64,000 nt of DNA from an uncultured Christensenellaceae bacterium (GCA_910588155.1 CAJUPB010000007.1:7781-71780), one strand, 5' to 3'; positions 25,726 through 35,031 are shown, numbered from the stretch's first letter. The notes: generated by a model not told the origin, from the letters alone. Numbers and translations: made by a program.

Positions 25726-26253
25726 TTACTCCATACCGTCCAGCCACACGGGAGTGCCGAGCTCTCGCGTCTTTTGCATATCGAGTATGCGCTGATTGCG
25801 CGAACCGCGGAACTTTAAAGTCAAGTCCCTTTCCTTTTCCGAGTATCTGCCGTCCACAAGAACGTCAATCTTTTCCAACAGCTCTTTGACGCCGCCGTCC
25901 GTTTCGGAAAGCTCTTTCAACTGTTCGTAAGTATAACCGCTGTAACACCACACGTTCAGCTTGCGCTTATGCAATTCGTCGCACAAGACCGCGAGCGGTT
26001 TCGGCTGCAAAAACGGTTCACCGCCCGACAGCGTGACTCCGTCCAAAAGCGGGTCTTTGTCCGCCTCGTCCAAAATGAATTTCAAGTCCACGATTTCGCC
26101 GCCGTTCAAGTCGTGCGTCTGCGGATTGTGACAGCCCTTGCAATTGTGTTTGCAACCCTGCGTAAACACCGTCATACGAAATCCCACGCCGTCCACGACA
26201 GACTCCGAAACTATGCCCGACAGGCGGACGGTCGAATCTTTCAAGTCTACCAT
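25726..26253 (-). CDS. nrdG: anaerobic ribonucleotide reductase activating protein
   Basis: Radical SAM activase of about 175 residues that installs the glycyl radical on NrdD. The cluster motif is CKHNCKGC (CxxxCxxC), and VTLSGGEPF is the SAM-binding GGE region. The start ATG 26253 (MVDLKDSTVRLSG) overlaps the end of the upstream radical SAM gene by seven bases; the longer open frame extending to 26439 has a basic, non-coding look. The partner nrdD is 6 kb away at 32301-34640 in a separate unit. Confidence 0.93.
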   Translation of the reverse strand: MVDLKDSTVRLSGIVSESVVDGVGFRMTVFTQGCKHNCKGCHNPQTHDLNGGEIVDLKFILDEADKDPLLDGVTLSGGEPFLQPKPLAVLCDELHKRKLNVWCYSGYTYEQLKELSETDGGVKELLEKIDVLVDGRYSEKERDLTLKFRGSRNQRILDMQKTRELGTPVWLDGME

Positions 26254-26861
26254 TTTTTTTCGTATCTCCGCACTCTCAATTTCGCGCCGCAGCTCTCTGC
26301 GATTTTTTCGCACTCTCTGACGGCGTCTTCGCCTATTATATCTACGACGCTCATAATCGTTTTTATGCCTTTGGCGGCGCAGGACGCGGCAAACTTTTTC
26401 AATTCCTCGAATGCGTCCGAGCCGTATACGGAATGGCAAACTTTATCGTATGCCGCCGCGCTTGCCTCGTTCAGCGACACCGACACGGTGTCTATGGCTC
26501 CCGCAAGCTTGTCCGTTATGTCGTATCCGCAAATTCTGTTTCCGAGTCCGTTGGTGTTCAGCCGCGTTTTCAGTCCGATTTCGTGGGCGAAAGCCGCAAC
26601 TTCCACCATTTCGTCCACGCGATAAGTCGGCTCGCCGTAACCGCAAAAAACCATTTCTTCCGCGGTCGGCGTCATAATTTCCCGAACGGCTCGGATAACC
26701 TCTTGCGCCGTCGGCTCTTTATTCAGCCACAGCACGCTGCCGCCCACGCCGTCGCCAGTGTTGCGCAAACAGAACTCGCAATTATTGCAACAGCGATTGG
26801 TCAGATTTATATAGACGTTGCCGCCGTACAGATAGGCGTATACGTCGTCTCTCTTTTTCAT
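26247..26861 (-). CDS. TatD-linked radical SAM protein
   Basis: 204 residues. Starts with LYGGNVYINLTNRCCNNCEFCLR, which carries the CxxxCxxC [4Fe-4S]/SAM motif, followed by FCGYGEPTYR and LNTNGLGN. This matches the TatD-associated radical SAM family, which is defined by its place next to tatD; its substrate is unknown. Here it sits 17 bases after tatD and overlaps nrdG, as expected for the family context. Confidence 0.88.
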   Translation of the reverse strand: MKKRDDVYAYLYGGNVYINLTNRCCNNCEFCLRNTGDGVGGSVLWLNKEPTAQEVIRAVREIMTPTAEEMVFCGYGEPTYRVDEMVEVAAFAHEIGLKTRLNTNGLGNRICGYDITDKLAGAIDTVSVSLNEASAAAYDKVCHSVYGSDAFEELKKFAASCAAKGIKTIMSVVDIIGEDAVRECEKIAESCGAKLRVRRYEKKW

Positions 26862-26878
26862 ACAGTCTCCTCCGCCGC

Positions 26879-27655
26879 TTATGCGCGTTTCATTTTTGCG
26901 AACAGGCGGTATGCGTTTTCCGTCGTAAACCTTTCCACTTCGCCGACTTTCTCGCCGAGAATGTCCGCGATTCTTTCAGCCTGATACTTCACATACTTCG
27001 GATAGTTGATTTCGCCTCTGTGCGGAGGGGGCGCAAGATAGGGGCAATCGGTTTCTATCAGTATTCTGTCTCTCGGCAGCGCCTTTATAATTTCGGGAAA
27101 TTTCTCGGCGTTTCTGAAAGATATGACTCCCGTGAACGAGACGTAAAATCCGAGCTTTATATATTCGAGCGCGGTTTCTTTGGAACCCGAAAAGCAATGT
27201 ACGACGCCGCCCACTTTGAATTTGCCGATATTGTCCTTGACTTTTTTCATCATATCGCCGTCGGCCTCGCGGATATGGAATATGACGGGCAGTCCGGAGT
27301 TTTCCGCCAACTCGAACATCTTGTCCAAGCCGTCGTGCTGCACGGGCTTGTTCGTGTCGGGATAGTGATAGTCCAAGCCTATCTCGCCTATCGCAACGCA
27401 CTTTTCGTTTTTCGAAAGCGCAAAAAGTTTGTCCAAGCCGTCGTCGGTCATTCTCCCGATTTCCGACGGGTGATAGCCGACGGCGCAATACACCGCTTGG
27501 TTCTGCTCGGAGAGTTTCAAACTCCCCTCCGACGATTCCAAATCGTAACCGACGCTTATTATTCTTTCCAGACCGTCGGCTTTCATATTGTCGATTATGT
27601 CTTTCGCACCGCCGAATTCCCCGTCGGTCAGATGCGCGTGGGTGTCAATCAGCAT
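26879..27655 (-). CDS. tatD: TatD family metal-dependent deoxyribonuclease
   Basis: 258 residues. Metal ligands appear in MLIDTHAHLTD (HxH), GEIGLDYHY, PVIFHIREADGD and the final ETDCPYLAPPPHRG. TatD enzymes are 3'-5' DNases or related hydrolases of the amidohydrolase fold. The ATG overlaps the end of metG by seven bases; the metG-tatD order is widespread in Firmicutes. Confidence 0.95.
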   Translation of the reverse strand: MLIDTHAHLTDGEFGGAKDIIDNMKADGLERIISVGYDLESSEGSLKLSEQNQAVYCAVGYHPSEIGRMTDDGLDKLFALSKNEKCVAIGEIGLDYHYPDTNKPVQHDGLDKMFELAENSGLPVIFHIREADGDMMKKVKDNIGKFKVGGVVHCFSGSKETALEYIKLGFYVSFTGVISFRNAEKFPEIIKALPRDRILIETDCPYLAPPPHRGEINYPKYVKYQAERIADILGEKVGEVERFTTENAYRLFAKMKRA

Positions 27656-29589
27656 ACTTCCGCTCCCGATTCGATTGCCTGTTCCGGCGTTACCAAAGTC
27701 AGTTTATCTCCGTGCGAAGCGCACAGAATCATACCTTGGCTTTCTATGCCGCGAAGTTTGGCGGGTTTCAGATTCGCCACGAGCACGACGCTTTTTCCGA
27801 CCATTTCTTCGGGAGTGTAGAACTTGGCTATTCCCGACACGACGGTGCGGTCTTCGCCGCCGACATCGAGCGTCAGCTTCAAAAGTTTGTCGGCTTTCTC
27901 CACTTTTTCGCAGGCTTTTACGGTTGCGACTTTGAGTTTGGTTTTGAAAAACTCGTCGATTGAAATAAGTCCGTCTTTATTTTCGGGTTCTCTGTTTTCC
28001 ACTTCGTTTTCTCCTTTCGGCTCTTTCTCCGCCGCTATGGCTTCCAGCTCGGCAAGCTCTTTTTTGACGTCCAGCCTGTTCATAAGCGGCTCGACTTCCT
28101 TTATATCGTAAGTATTTATTTTTCCGTAAGCGGCATTGCCCTCAAACTCCGTCGGTTCTTTGACGGCGAGACCCTCGAAAATTACCGAAGGATATTTCGT
28201 CAAAAACGGTTTCAAGCAGACCGCAACCACACGCAACGCTTCCAACAGGTTATATATGACGGCTTCCAGACGTTCTTTTTTGCTCTCGTCTTTGGCAAGC
28301 ACCCAAGGCGCGTTGGCATCTATATACTTATTGGCATTGCCGACCAAAGCGAATATTTCTTCCAGCGCCTTATTGAACGCGAGAGCGTCCATCTGTTTTT
28401 CCACTTTGCCGACAAGCCCGTTTATCTCTTCGACGAGAGCTCTGTCCGTGTCGTCGGAAACGGCTCTTGCGGACACTTTGCCGCCGAAATATTTCTGCGC
28501 CATAGCAAGCGTGCGGCGCAACAGGTTGCCCAGGTCGTTGACAATGTCTGAATTGAGTCTGTTTACGAACGCGGCGTTGGAATACACGCCGTCCGACCCG
28601 AAAGGTATTTCTCTCAAAAGATAATAGCGCAACGCGTCGGCGCCGTAGCGGTCGCACAAGACGAACGGGTCCACGACGTTGCCCTTGGACTTGCTCATCT
28701 TGTCTCCGTCCAAAAGCAGCCAGCCGTGACCGAATATTTTTTTCGGGACTTCCATACCGAGAGCCATAAGCATAGCCGGCCACACGACGGCGTGGAACCT
28801 GACAATTTCCTTGCCCACCATATGCAGGTCGGCAGGCCAATATTTTTTCAAAAGCGACTCGTCTTTTCCGAACGCGCCGAGCGCGGTGATATAGTTGGAC
28901 AGCGCGTCCACCCAGACATAGACTATATGACCCTCGTCGAAATCGACGGGTATGCCCCATTTGAACGACGTACGCGAAACGCACAGGTCGTTGAGACCCT
29001 TGTCTATGAAGTTGTTCACCATTTCGTTCACGCGGCTGGCGGGCTGCAAGAAGTCGGTTTCCGTTAGCAGTTTTCTCACTCTGTCGGCATACTTCGACAA
29101 ACGGAAGAAATAGCTTTCCTCCTCTGCGTCCGAAACCTCTCTGCCGCAATCGGGACATTTACCGTTTACAAGCTGCGACTGCGTCCAGAACGCCTCGCAG
29201 GGCGTGCAATATTTGCCCTTGTATTTGGATTTGTATATATCGCCGTTTTCATAGAGCTTGCGGAATATTTTCTGCACCGCTCCGACGTGGTAATCGTCCG
29301 TAGTGCGGATAAACTTATCGTAGCTTATGTCGAGCAGTTTCCACAAATCTTTTATTTCGCCGACCAATCCGTCCACGAATTTTTTGGGCGTCGTCTTGCT
29401 TTCCTCCGCACGCTTTTCTATCTTCTGTCCGTGTTCGTCCGTGCCCGTCAGGTAGAAAACGTCGAAACCGCTCATACGCTTGAAGCGCGCGATTGCGTCG
29501 CAGGCTACCGTCGTGTACGTATGCCCCAAATGCCAATGACCGCTGGGGTAATAGATGGGCGTGGTGATATAATACTTCTTCTTTTTCAT
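27649..29589 (-). CDS. metG: methionyl-tRNA synthetase
   Basis: Class I aminoacyl-tRNA synthetase, 646 residues. HLGH (20-23) and KMSKS (about 297-301) are the ATP-binding signatures. A zinc knuckle CTPCEAFW...CPDC follows at about residues 127-150. The C-terminal 110 residues are a Trbp111-like tRNA-binding OB domain (LKVATVKACEKVEKADKLLKL...GIAKFYTPEEMVG), after an acidic linker. AAAGGAG precedes the ATG. It is the second gene of the CorC-metG-tatD-rSAM-nrdG unit. Confidence 0.97.
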   Translation of the reverse strand: MKKKKYYITTPIYYPSGHWHLGHTYTTVACDAIARFKRMSGFDVFYLTGTDEHGQKIEKRAEESKTTPKKFVDGLVGEIKDLWKLLDISYDKFIRTTDDYHVGAVQKIFRKLYENGDIYKSKYKGKYCTPCEAFWTQSQLVNGKCPDCGREVSDAEEESYFFRLSKYADRVRKLLTETDFLQPASRVNEMVNNFIDKGLNDLCVSRTSFKWGIPVDFDEGHIVYVWVDALSNYITALGAFGKDESLLKKYWPADLHMVGKEIVRFHAVVWPAMLMALGMEVPKKIFGHGWLLLDGDKMSKSKGNVVDPFVLCDRYGADALRYYLLREIPFGSDGVYSNAAFVNRLNSDIVNDLGNLLRRTLAMAQKYFGGKVSARAVSDDTDRALVEEINGLVGKVEKQMDALAFNKALEEIFALVGNANKYIDANAPWVLAKDESKKERLEAVIYNLLEALRVVAVCLKPFLTKYPSVIFEGLAVKEPTEFEGNAAYGKINTYDIKEVEPLMNRLDVKKELAELEAIAAEKEPKGENEVENREPENKDGLISIDEFFKTKLKVATVKACEKVEKADKLLKLTLDVGGEDRTVVSGIAKFYTPEEMVGKSVVLVANLKPAKLRGIESQGMILCASHGDKLTLVTPEQAIESGAEVC

Positions 29590-29606
29590 CGAAGCTCCTT
29601 TGACGG

Positions 29607-30935
29607 TTATTTGCCGTCGCGTTCCTCTATGCGCTTTATGACCTTTTGCAATACGCCGGAGTCTTCTTCGTCCTCCGTCTTTTCGTTGACTTTGACTTTG
29701 ACTTCCAACACTCTGCGCGCATTGGCTTTCGTCACGACTATATCGAGATTTTCAAACGCGAAACTCTCGCCCGCGACGGGTATCTTTTCCATTTGTTCCG
29801 TTACCCAACCGCCGACGGACGTGGAATCGAATTCCTCCCTCGTTTCCACTCCGAGCTCTTCGAACATATCGTCGAGGTTCTCGTTGCCCTGCACGAGGAA
29901 AGTGTTGTCGTCTATCTTTTTATACAGCACTTCGACTTCGTCGTGTTCGTCCCATATTTCGCCGACCAGCTCTTCCAAAATATCTTCCAGCGTGACTATG
30001 CCCGCCGTGCCGCCGAACTCGTCCACGACGATGGCAAGATGCACTTTCGCCTTTTGCAGCATTCGCAGTACCTTGGATATTTTCATATTCAGCGATACGC
30101 AGATACAGGGAGAAATCTTTTCGTGTATATCGCTTCCGCCCTCTCTCAAAAGCTGATAGAAGTCCTTTTCGTGCAATACGCCGATTATGGAATCGACGGT
30201 CTTGGCATAAACCGGCAAACGGGAAAATCCGCTGCTTGCGAACATTTCGTTTATATCGTCCAGCGCTGTCCCCTCTTCAATGGCGACAACGTTGACTCTC
30301 GGCACCATTATGTCGTCGACGTCCAAATCCTCGAATTCGATTGCCGAACGTATGAGCTGGGATTCGTGCTGTTTTATGCCGCCCTCTTCTTCCGCGGTTT
30401 CCACTATCGTTATGAGTTCGTCTTCGGTGTAGGTCTGTTCCTTTTTCTTTTTGAATATCAAGCTGACAAACTTGCGCCAAACCGAAAACAGCCAATTTAT
30501 CGGATACAGTATAATCATTATTATCGCAACGGTACCCGACACGCCGCAGGCAAAGCCTTCCGCATTTTCTTTCGCCAATGTCTTCGGCGTTATCTCGCCG
30601 AATATCAGCACCAGCACGGTCATCACAATCGTCGATATCGTCGGCGCGAAATCGGCGGCTTTCGTCGAAGTCAGAATCTCGACGAAAAACAACGTTGCGA
30701 GAGTGGTCATCGTGATGTTCACGATGTTATTGCCGACAAGCACGGTGCTGATGACTTTGTCGTAGCTTTCCAGCTGTCTCAATACGCGCGTTGCCCGCTT
30801 GTTCCCCTGTGTTTCCATACTTTTGAGTCGTATTTTGTTACACGACGAATACGCCGTCTCCGTTGCCGAAAAGTACGCAGACAGCGCAATAAGTATTAAA
30901 AGCGCCACTAATAAACCTATCTGATATGGGTCCAT
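29607..30935 (-). CDS. CNNM/CorC (hemolysin C-like) membrane transporter
   Basis: 442 residues. The N-terminal DUF21/CNNM domain has three or four transmembrane helices; a CBS-domain pair follows (about 205-330, with MVPRVNVVAIEEGTALDDINEMF), and a C-terminal CorC_HlyC domain at about 350-430. The family includes magnesium/cobalt efflux and magnesium homeostasis proteins; haemolysin is a historical name. It begins the operon with metG 17 bases downstream. ATG 30935 is chosen. Confidence 0.92.
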   Translation of the reverse strand: MDPYQIGLLVALLILIALSAYFSATETAYSSCNKIRLKSMETQGNKRATRVLRQLESYDKVISTVLVGNNIVNITMTTLATLFFVEILTSTKAADFAPTISTIVMTVLVLIFGEITPKTLAKENAEGFACGVSGTVAIIMIILYPINWLFSVWRKFVSLIFKKKKEQTYTEDELITIVETAEEEGGIKQHESQLIRSAIEFEDLDVDDIMVPRVNVVAIEEGTALDDINEMFASSGFSRLPVYAKTVDSIIGVLHEKDFYQLLREGGSDIHEKISPCICVSLNMKISKVLRMLQKAKVHLAIVVDEFGGTAGIVTLEDILEELVGEIWDEHDEVEVLYKKIDDNTFLVQGNENLDDMFEELGVETREEFDSTSVGGWVTEQMEKIPVAGESFAFENLDIVVTKANARRVLEVKVKVNEKTEDEEDSGVLQKVIKRIEERDGK

Positions 30936-30986
30936 AGCTTATCCGAAAATTTTACTCCTTATCTTTGAAATTTTTATATGTCCGTT

Positions 30987-31586
30987 TTATAATCTTTCGA
31001 TTGCATACAACAGCAGTTTCACGTGGTCGAAAGCCAAGCCTTCCGACTCGACAATCTCCGTCTCGTTCACGTCTATATTGCCCATTTTGTCGCGTTTGAC
31101 GTTGAGTCTCGCGGTAAGAACATTGTCGCCGCAGGTCAGTTTCACGACGTAATCGCTGCCGTTTCGCACATAGTCTATATTAAACCACGCGGCTTCGTCG
31201 GCGTCGTCTCCTCCCACGGGCTGTACCGTTCCCCTGTCCATAACCGCCATATAGCAAGCAGTAACCGTCCAACCTCTCGGGTCGCGGTTCGGCGTGCTGA
31301 CGAGATACATCTGGTCGAGATAAAGTCCTTCCAAACCCGTTTCTTCTTTAAGTTCTCTGCCCGCCGCCTGCTCCGTCGTTTCGCCGTCGTGCACGAAGCC
31401 GCCCGGGAACGCCCAGCAACCGAGATACGGGTGACCGCCGCGTTTTACGAGCAGCACCACGGGTCTGTTGTCGTCCACGGAAAACACGACGACATCCGCC
31501 GTCAATGAGGGTCTGTCCCACGCCGTGCGGTCGTAGCCGCGGAGAAATTCTTCTTCCGTCTGTCCGTTTCTGTCGGTTAAACTCAT
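30987..31586 (-). CDS. NUDIX hydrolase
   Basis: 199 residues. The Nudix box GGFVHDGETTEQAAGRELKE plus ETGL gives the full GX5EX7REUXEEXGU signature. The N-terminal extension (TADVVVFSVDDNRPVVLLVKRGGHPYLGCWAFPGG) and the C-terminal region resemble the ADP-ribose/NAD-related group (NrtR-like) without the winged-helix domain. The exact nucleotide substrate is not visible. It has its own promoter. Confidence 0.9.
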   Translation of the reverse strand: MSLTDRNGQTEEEFLRGYDRTAWDRPSLTADVVVFSVDDNRPVVLLVKRGGHPYLGCWAFPGGFVHDGETTEQAAGRELKEETGLEGLYLDQMYLVSTPNRDPRGWTVTACYMAVMDRGTVQPVGGDDADEAAWFNIDYVRNGSDYVVKLTCGDNVLTARLNVKRDKMGNIDVNETEIVESEGLAFDHVKLLLYAIERL

Positions 31587-31619
31587 TTGTTCGACTCCGA
31601 GGTTATAAAAGTAATTTTA

Positions 31620-31648
31620 ATTGTATCACAACGCCGCGAATAATGCAA
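31620..31648 (-). promoter_or_regulatory. promoter of the NUDIX gene
   Basis: Minus strand: TTGCAT (31643-31648), 17-base spacer, TACAAT (31620-31625). Confidence 0.6.
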
Positions 31649-31706
31649 GCCCTTTTCGGGATATTTACAAACCTTACGCAAAAATTTCGTCGTTTTCTCA
31701 CCGACG

Positions 31707-32009
31707 TCACAATATGAAATGCAACACGACTATGATTATCGCCGCAGGAATGCCGAAAAGACCGGTAAGAACCGCGTGCCACCAAGTAAGCGAAAAGCCT
31801 ACACTCGGAATGAGCGAAAACAGGTAAAGCAAGGCGCAGCCTATCGCCGCGTTTATTGCGATTTTGACCAATCGTTTCACGCTTGACTTCAATATTTTGA
31901 AAACAATCAACACCGCGGCAATCACACCTACGAATATGAGCATACTCTGCCAGGGAAACACCGCCGTCCCTTCCGCCGCAGTTTCCGCAACCGAAAAAAC
32001 TATATTCAT
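31707..32009 (-). CDS. bofA: BofA-like integral membrane protein
   Basis: 100 residues, almost all hydrophobic, with three helices and the family's short loop LVKIAINAAIGCALLYL and a final GIPAAIIIVVLHFIL. BofA inhibits pro-sigma-K processing in Bacillus; in many Clostridia the homologue is kept with an unclear role. Its presence hints at a sporulating ancestry but does not prove sporulation. It is preceded by a mini-ORF at 32110-32139 and a strong promoter at 32176-32204. Confidence 0.8.
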   Translation of the reverse strand: MNIVFSVAETAAEGTAVFPWQSMLIFVGVIAAVLIVFKILKSSVKRLVKIAINAAIGCALLYLFSLIPSVGFSLTWWHAVLTGLFGIPAAIIIVVLHFIL

Positions 32010-32109
32010 TCTCTGTTCCTTCTCGATTTCCTTGTCACGTTTTAATCCGATTCAATATATATCCGCCGCTTTTCCTGCGTCTTTGCACGTCCGCCCGTAT
32101 CTCCGCCGT

Positions 32110-32139
32110 TTACGCATTGCGTTTACGGAAAAGCGCCAT
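32110..32139 (-). CDS. nine-codon leader ORF upstream of bofA
   Basis: ATG GCG CTT..., encoding MALFRKRNA and a stop, with a perfectly placed AAGGAGAG about seven bases before the ATG. It lies in the leader of the bofA transcript. It may be a leader peptide or the start of a decayed gene. No longer frame follows it. Confidence 0.4.
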   Translation of the reverse strand: MALFRKRNA

Positions 32140-32175
32140 AGTACTCTCCTTATTAAAGACCGTCGTCTCCTGTTT

Positions 32176-32204
32176 ATTTTACCACATTAAAGCGATATTG
32201 TCAA
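32176..32204 (-). promoter_or_regulatory. promoter of the bofA transcript
   Basis: Minus strand: TTGACA (32199-32204), 17-base spacer, TAAAAT (32176-32181). The leader to bofA is about 160 bases. Confidence 0.8.
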
Positions 32205-32245
32205 CTTTATTTATTTTACGGTCCGACCGAGCTTGTTTCGAGTCG

Positions 32246-32292
32246 AAAAAATATCAAAACGGCTTGCGACGTCAGACAGCCGCAAGCCGTTT
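32246..32292 (-). terminator. nrdD terminator
   Basis: Twelve-base stem AAACGGCTTGCG / CGCAAGCCGTTT (32257-32268, 32281-32292), with a T-rich tail on the minus strand. Confidence 0.88.
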
Positions 32293-32300
32293 GTTATGTT

Positions 32301-34640
32301 TTACTTCGATGCTCTTTCCGACTTTTTGAGAGTCAGCGTGTGCTTCACTCTGTCCTTTTCCTCGGCGCGCTTGCCGTTGTTGAATCTGTCCAGAGTTCCC
32401 ACGAGATAGCCCGTTATTCTTCTGATACGCTCGAAAGGTCCTTTGTCGTCGTTTTCCTTTCTTCCGCACTTCGGACAGGTGTCGCCGATGACGCCCGTAT
32501 AACCGCAATACGGGTCTCTGTCCACGGGGTGGTTTATCGAACCGTAACCTATATTGTTCTCTTTCATACAGCGAATGATTTTTTCAAAAGCCTGTACGTT
32601 GTTCACCGTGTCGCCGTCCAACTCCACGTACGAAATATGTCCGCCGTTGGTAAGCGCGTGATACGGAGCTTCCAACTTTATCTTGTCGAACGCGGATATT
32701 TTGTAATATACGGGAATGTGGAACGAATTGGTATAGTAATCTCTGTCCGTCACGCCCTCGATTATGCCGTATTTCTTTTTGTCGATACGCACGAACCGAC
32801 CGGAAAGTCCTTCCGCGGGAGTGGCTATCAACGAAAAATTCATATTGTATTTTTCCGTCGCGTCGTCCATACGTTTTCTCATATGTCCGACGATTTCCAA
32901 ACCGAGGTTTTGCGCCTCTTTGCTCTCGCCGTGGTGCTTGCCTATCAACGATTTCAAGCATTCCGCGAGACCTATGAAACCGCAGGTCAGCGTGCCCTGT
33001 TTCAGCACTTCTCCGACCTCGTCTTCGGGCGAGAGTTTTTCGCTTCCCAGCCACACGCCCTGTCCCATAAGGAACGGATAGTTCTTGACTTTTTTCTTCG
33101 CCTGTATCTCGTAGCGTTCCAAAAGCTGGTCTATGACCACGTCCACCACTCTGTCGAGCTGTTCGAAGAAGAGTTCGACGTTGCCCTTTGACTTTATCGC
33201 CAATCTGGGCAGGTTCACGGACGTGAACGAAAGATTTCCTCTTCCCGTCACTATCGCGTTTTCGGGGTCGTAATGATTTGCCATAACTCTGGTTCTGCAA
33301 CCCATATACGCAATTTCCGTTTCGGGATGACCCGGCTTATAGAATTCGAGGTTGAACGGCGCGTCTATGAACGAGAAGTTCGGGAAAAGACGTTTCGCGC
33401 TGCAACGGCAAGCCATTTTGAACAGGTCGTAGTTCGGCTCGCCCTCGTTGTAGTTCACGCCCTCCTTGACCTTGAATATCTGTATCGGGAATATAGGCGT
33501 TTCGCCGTTTCCCAAGCCCGCTTCCGTGGCGAGCAAAAGATTCTTTATCAGCATACGTCCCTCGGGCGACGTGTCCATACCGTAGTTAATCGACGAAAAC
33601 GGTATCTGTGCGCCTGCGCGGGAATGCATAGTATTGAGGTTGTGCACCAGCGCTTCCATAGCCTGATACGTCGCGCGCTCGGTCTCTTCGACGCCTTTCT
33701 TTCTTGCGAACTCCTGCGCCTTTTCCACCGCCTTTTCGTCTATCTTTTTGGCTTTGAGTCCCGCCGCTTCGAACTTGGCGTAGTCGTCGCTTCCCGCAAG
33801 CGTGGGTTTCAAGCCGCGCTCCGTCTTTATCTTTTTCATATTGTCGGTCACGACGTCTTTGGCTTTTTCCAGACCGACGGAAATCTCCAACGCTTTCGCC
33901 AAATTGTCGAGATAGTTTTTCGTGTAGGTCTTTGCCACGCCCTTTGCCAGCGCGTAATCGAAGTTGGGCACGCTCTGTCCGCCGTGCTGGTCGTTCTGGT
34001 TGGACTGTATTGCTATGCAGGCGAGCGACGCATAGGAAGATATGTGATTGGGTTCGCGGAGAAAGCCGTGTCCCGTGCAGAAACCGCCTGTGAAAAGCTT
34101 GTCGAGGTCTATCTGCGTGCAGGTCGTCGTCAGCGTCAAAAAGTCCAAATCGTGGATATGAATGTCGCCGGACTTGTGCATTTCGCTGTGCTTGGGATTC
34201 AGCACGCACATTTCATAGAACTGTTTTGCGCTCTCGCTGCCGTATTTGAGCATAGTTCCCATTGCGGTATTGCCGTCTATATTTGCGTTCTCGCGCTTAA
34301 CGTCGTTGTCGCGCGCATCCACGAACGTCAAATCTTCCAAAGTTTTCATAAGACGGGTGTTGGACTCTCTGATTCTCGTCCTCTCGGCGCGGTACAGTAT
34401 GTACTCCTTCGCGGTGCGGACCAACCCGTTTTCGATGAGAATGGCTTCCACCTTATCCTGGATTTCTTCCACGGTGGGCACCACGCCCTGCTCGAACGAA
34501 CTCTCCACTTGCTTCGCCAAAGCCACGGCTCTCTCGTCGTCCGTGATGTTTGCGGCTTTAAGCGCTTTGCTTATCGCCGAAGCGATTTTCGAGGAATCGA
34601 AGTCTACCTTTCTTCCGTCTCTTTTGATAATCTTTTTCAT
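32301..34640 (-). CDS. nrdD: anaerobic (class III) ribonucleoside-triphosphate reductase
   Basis: Oxygen-sensitive glycyl-radical enzyme making deoxyribonucleotides from NTPs, 779 residues. The N-terminal ATP-cone (KKIIKRDGRKVDFDSSKIASAI) is the allosteric domain. The C-terminus has a four-cysteine zinc site (DPYCGY...CPKCGR) and the glycyl radical loop RITGYLVG. The start is ATG 34640. An NrdR operator lies upstream. Its activase nrdG is in another operon at 25726. Confidence 0.97.
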   Translation of the reverse strand: MKKIIKRDGRKVDFDSSKIASAISKALKAANITDDERAVALAKQVESSFEQGVVPTVEEIQDKVEAILIENGLVRTAKEYILYRAERTRIRESNTRLMKTLEDLTFVDARDNDVKRENANIDGNTAMGTMLKYGSESAKQFYEMCVLNPKHSEMHKSGDIHIHDLDFLTLTTTCTQIDLDKLFTGGFCTGHGFLREPNHISSYASLACIAIQSNQNDQHGGQSVPNFDYALAKGVAKTYTKNYLDNLAKALEISVGLEKAKDVVTDNMKKIKTERGLKPTLAGSDDYAKFEAAGLKAKKIDEKAVEKAQEFARKKGVEETERATYQAMEALVHNLNTMHSRAGAQIPFSSINYGMDTSPEGRMLIKNLLLATEAGLGNGETPIFPIQIFKVKEGVNYNEGEPNYDLFKMACRCSAKRLFPNFSFIDAPFNLEFYKPGHPETEIAYMGCRTRVMANHYDPENAIVTGRGNLSFTSVNLPRLAIKSKGNVELFFEQLDRVVDVVIDQLLERYEIQAKKKVKNYPFLMGQGVWLGSEKLSPEDEVGEVLKQGTLTCGFIGLAECLKSLIGKHHGESKEAQNLGLEIVGHMRKRMDDATEKYNMNFSLIATPAEGLSGRFVRIDKKKYGIIEGVTDRDYYTNSFHIPVYYKISAFDKIKLEAPYHALTNGGHISYVELDGDTVNNVQAFEKIIRCMKENNIGYGSINHPVDRDPYCGYTGVIGDTCPKCGRKENDDKGPFERIRRITGYLVGTLDRFNNGKRAEEKDRVKHTLTLKKSERASK

Positions 34641-34691
34641 TTCAATACCTTCCTTGTCTTTGTACCGATATTATATGCCCGCACCCGTCGA

Positions 34692-34750
34692 TAATTCTAT
34701 ATATTGACAAAAATAAATAAAATTATGTTTTGATACACAATATATTGTGT
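34692..34750 (-). promoter_or_regulatory. NrdR operator(s) upstream of nrdD
   Basis: ACACAATATATTGTGT at 34735-34750 is a perfect 16-base palindrome and a textbook NrdR box. A degenerate second site, CTATATATTG at 34697-34706, lies about 41 bases away centre to centre, roughly four helical turns. NrdR is the ATP/dATP-sensing repressor of ribonucleotide reductase genes. The rest of the 390-base gap up to 35031 holds AT-rich promoter DNA and no gene that I can support. Confidence 0.8.
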
Positions 34751-34979
34751 GCCGTTTTCGGGCGAGCAAGAGCATTATAACTCCGCGCAACAACGAATGT
34801 CAACGATTTTTATATAAAAAAACTTAACTTTTTTTCATTTAAAACGGTATGAAATGCTTGACACATTTCGTTCGCTTTTAAGGACAGGCAGGGACATATC
34901 CATATGTAAGAAACAGGAAAAATATTATTGCATTTTCGGGTTTCGGCATTGCATTTTTATCACAATTCGAATTTTGCTA

Positions 34980-35008
34980 TTGACAAAATCCGCGGCGACT
35001 GCAATAAT
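34980..35008 (+). promoter_or_regulatory. promoter of the LytTR/GHKL two-component operon
   Basis: TTGACA (34980-34985), 17-base spacer, AATAAT (35003-35008), 23 bases before the ATG; GGAGGG lies in between. Confidence 0.7.
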
Positions 35009-35031
35009 TAAAAACGAAATCGGAGGGTGAA

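Noticed and set aside
26253..26439. N-terminal extension of NrdG
   Set aside because: The upstream in-frame stretch is Arg-rich and wholly overlaps the TatD-linked radical SAM gene; NrdG begins at MVDLKDS.
33273..34694. 473-residue plus-strand open frame
   Set aside because: It is antisense to nrdD.
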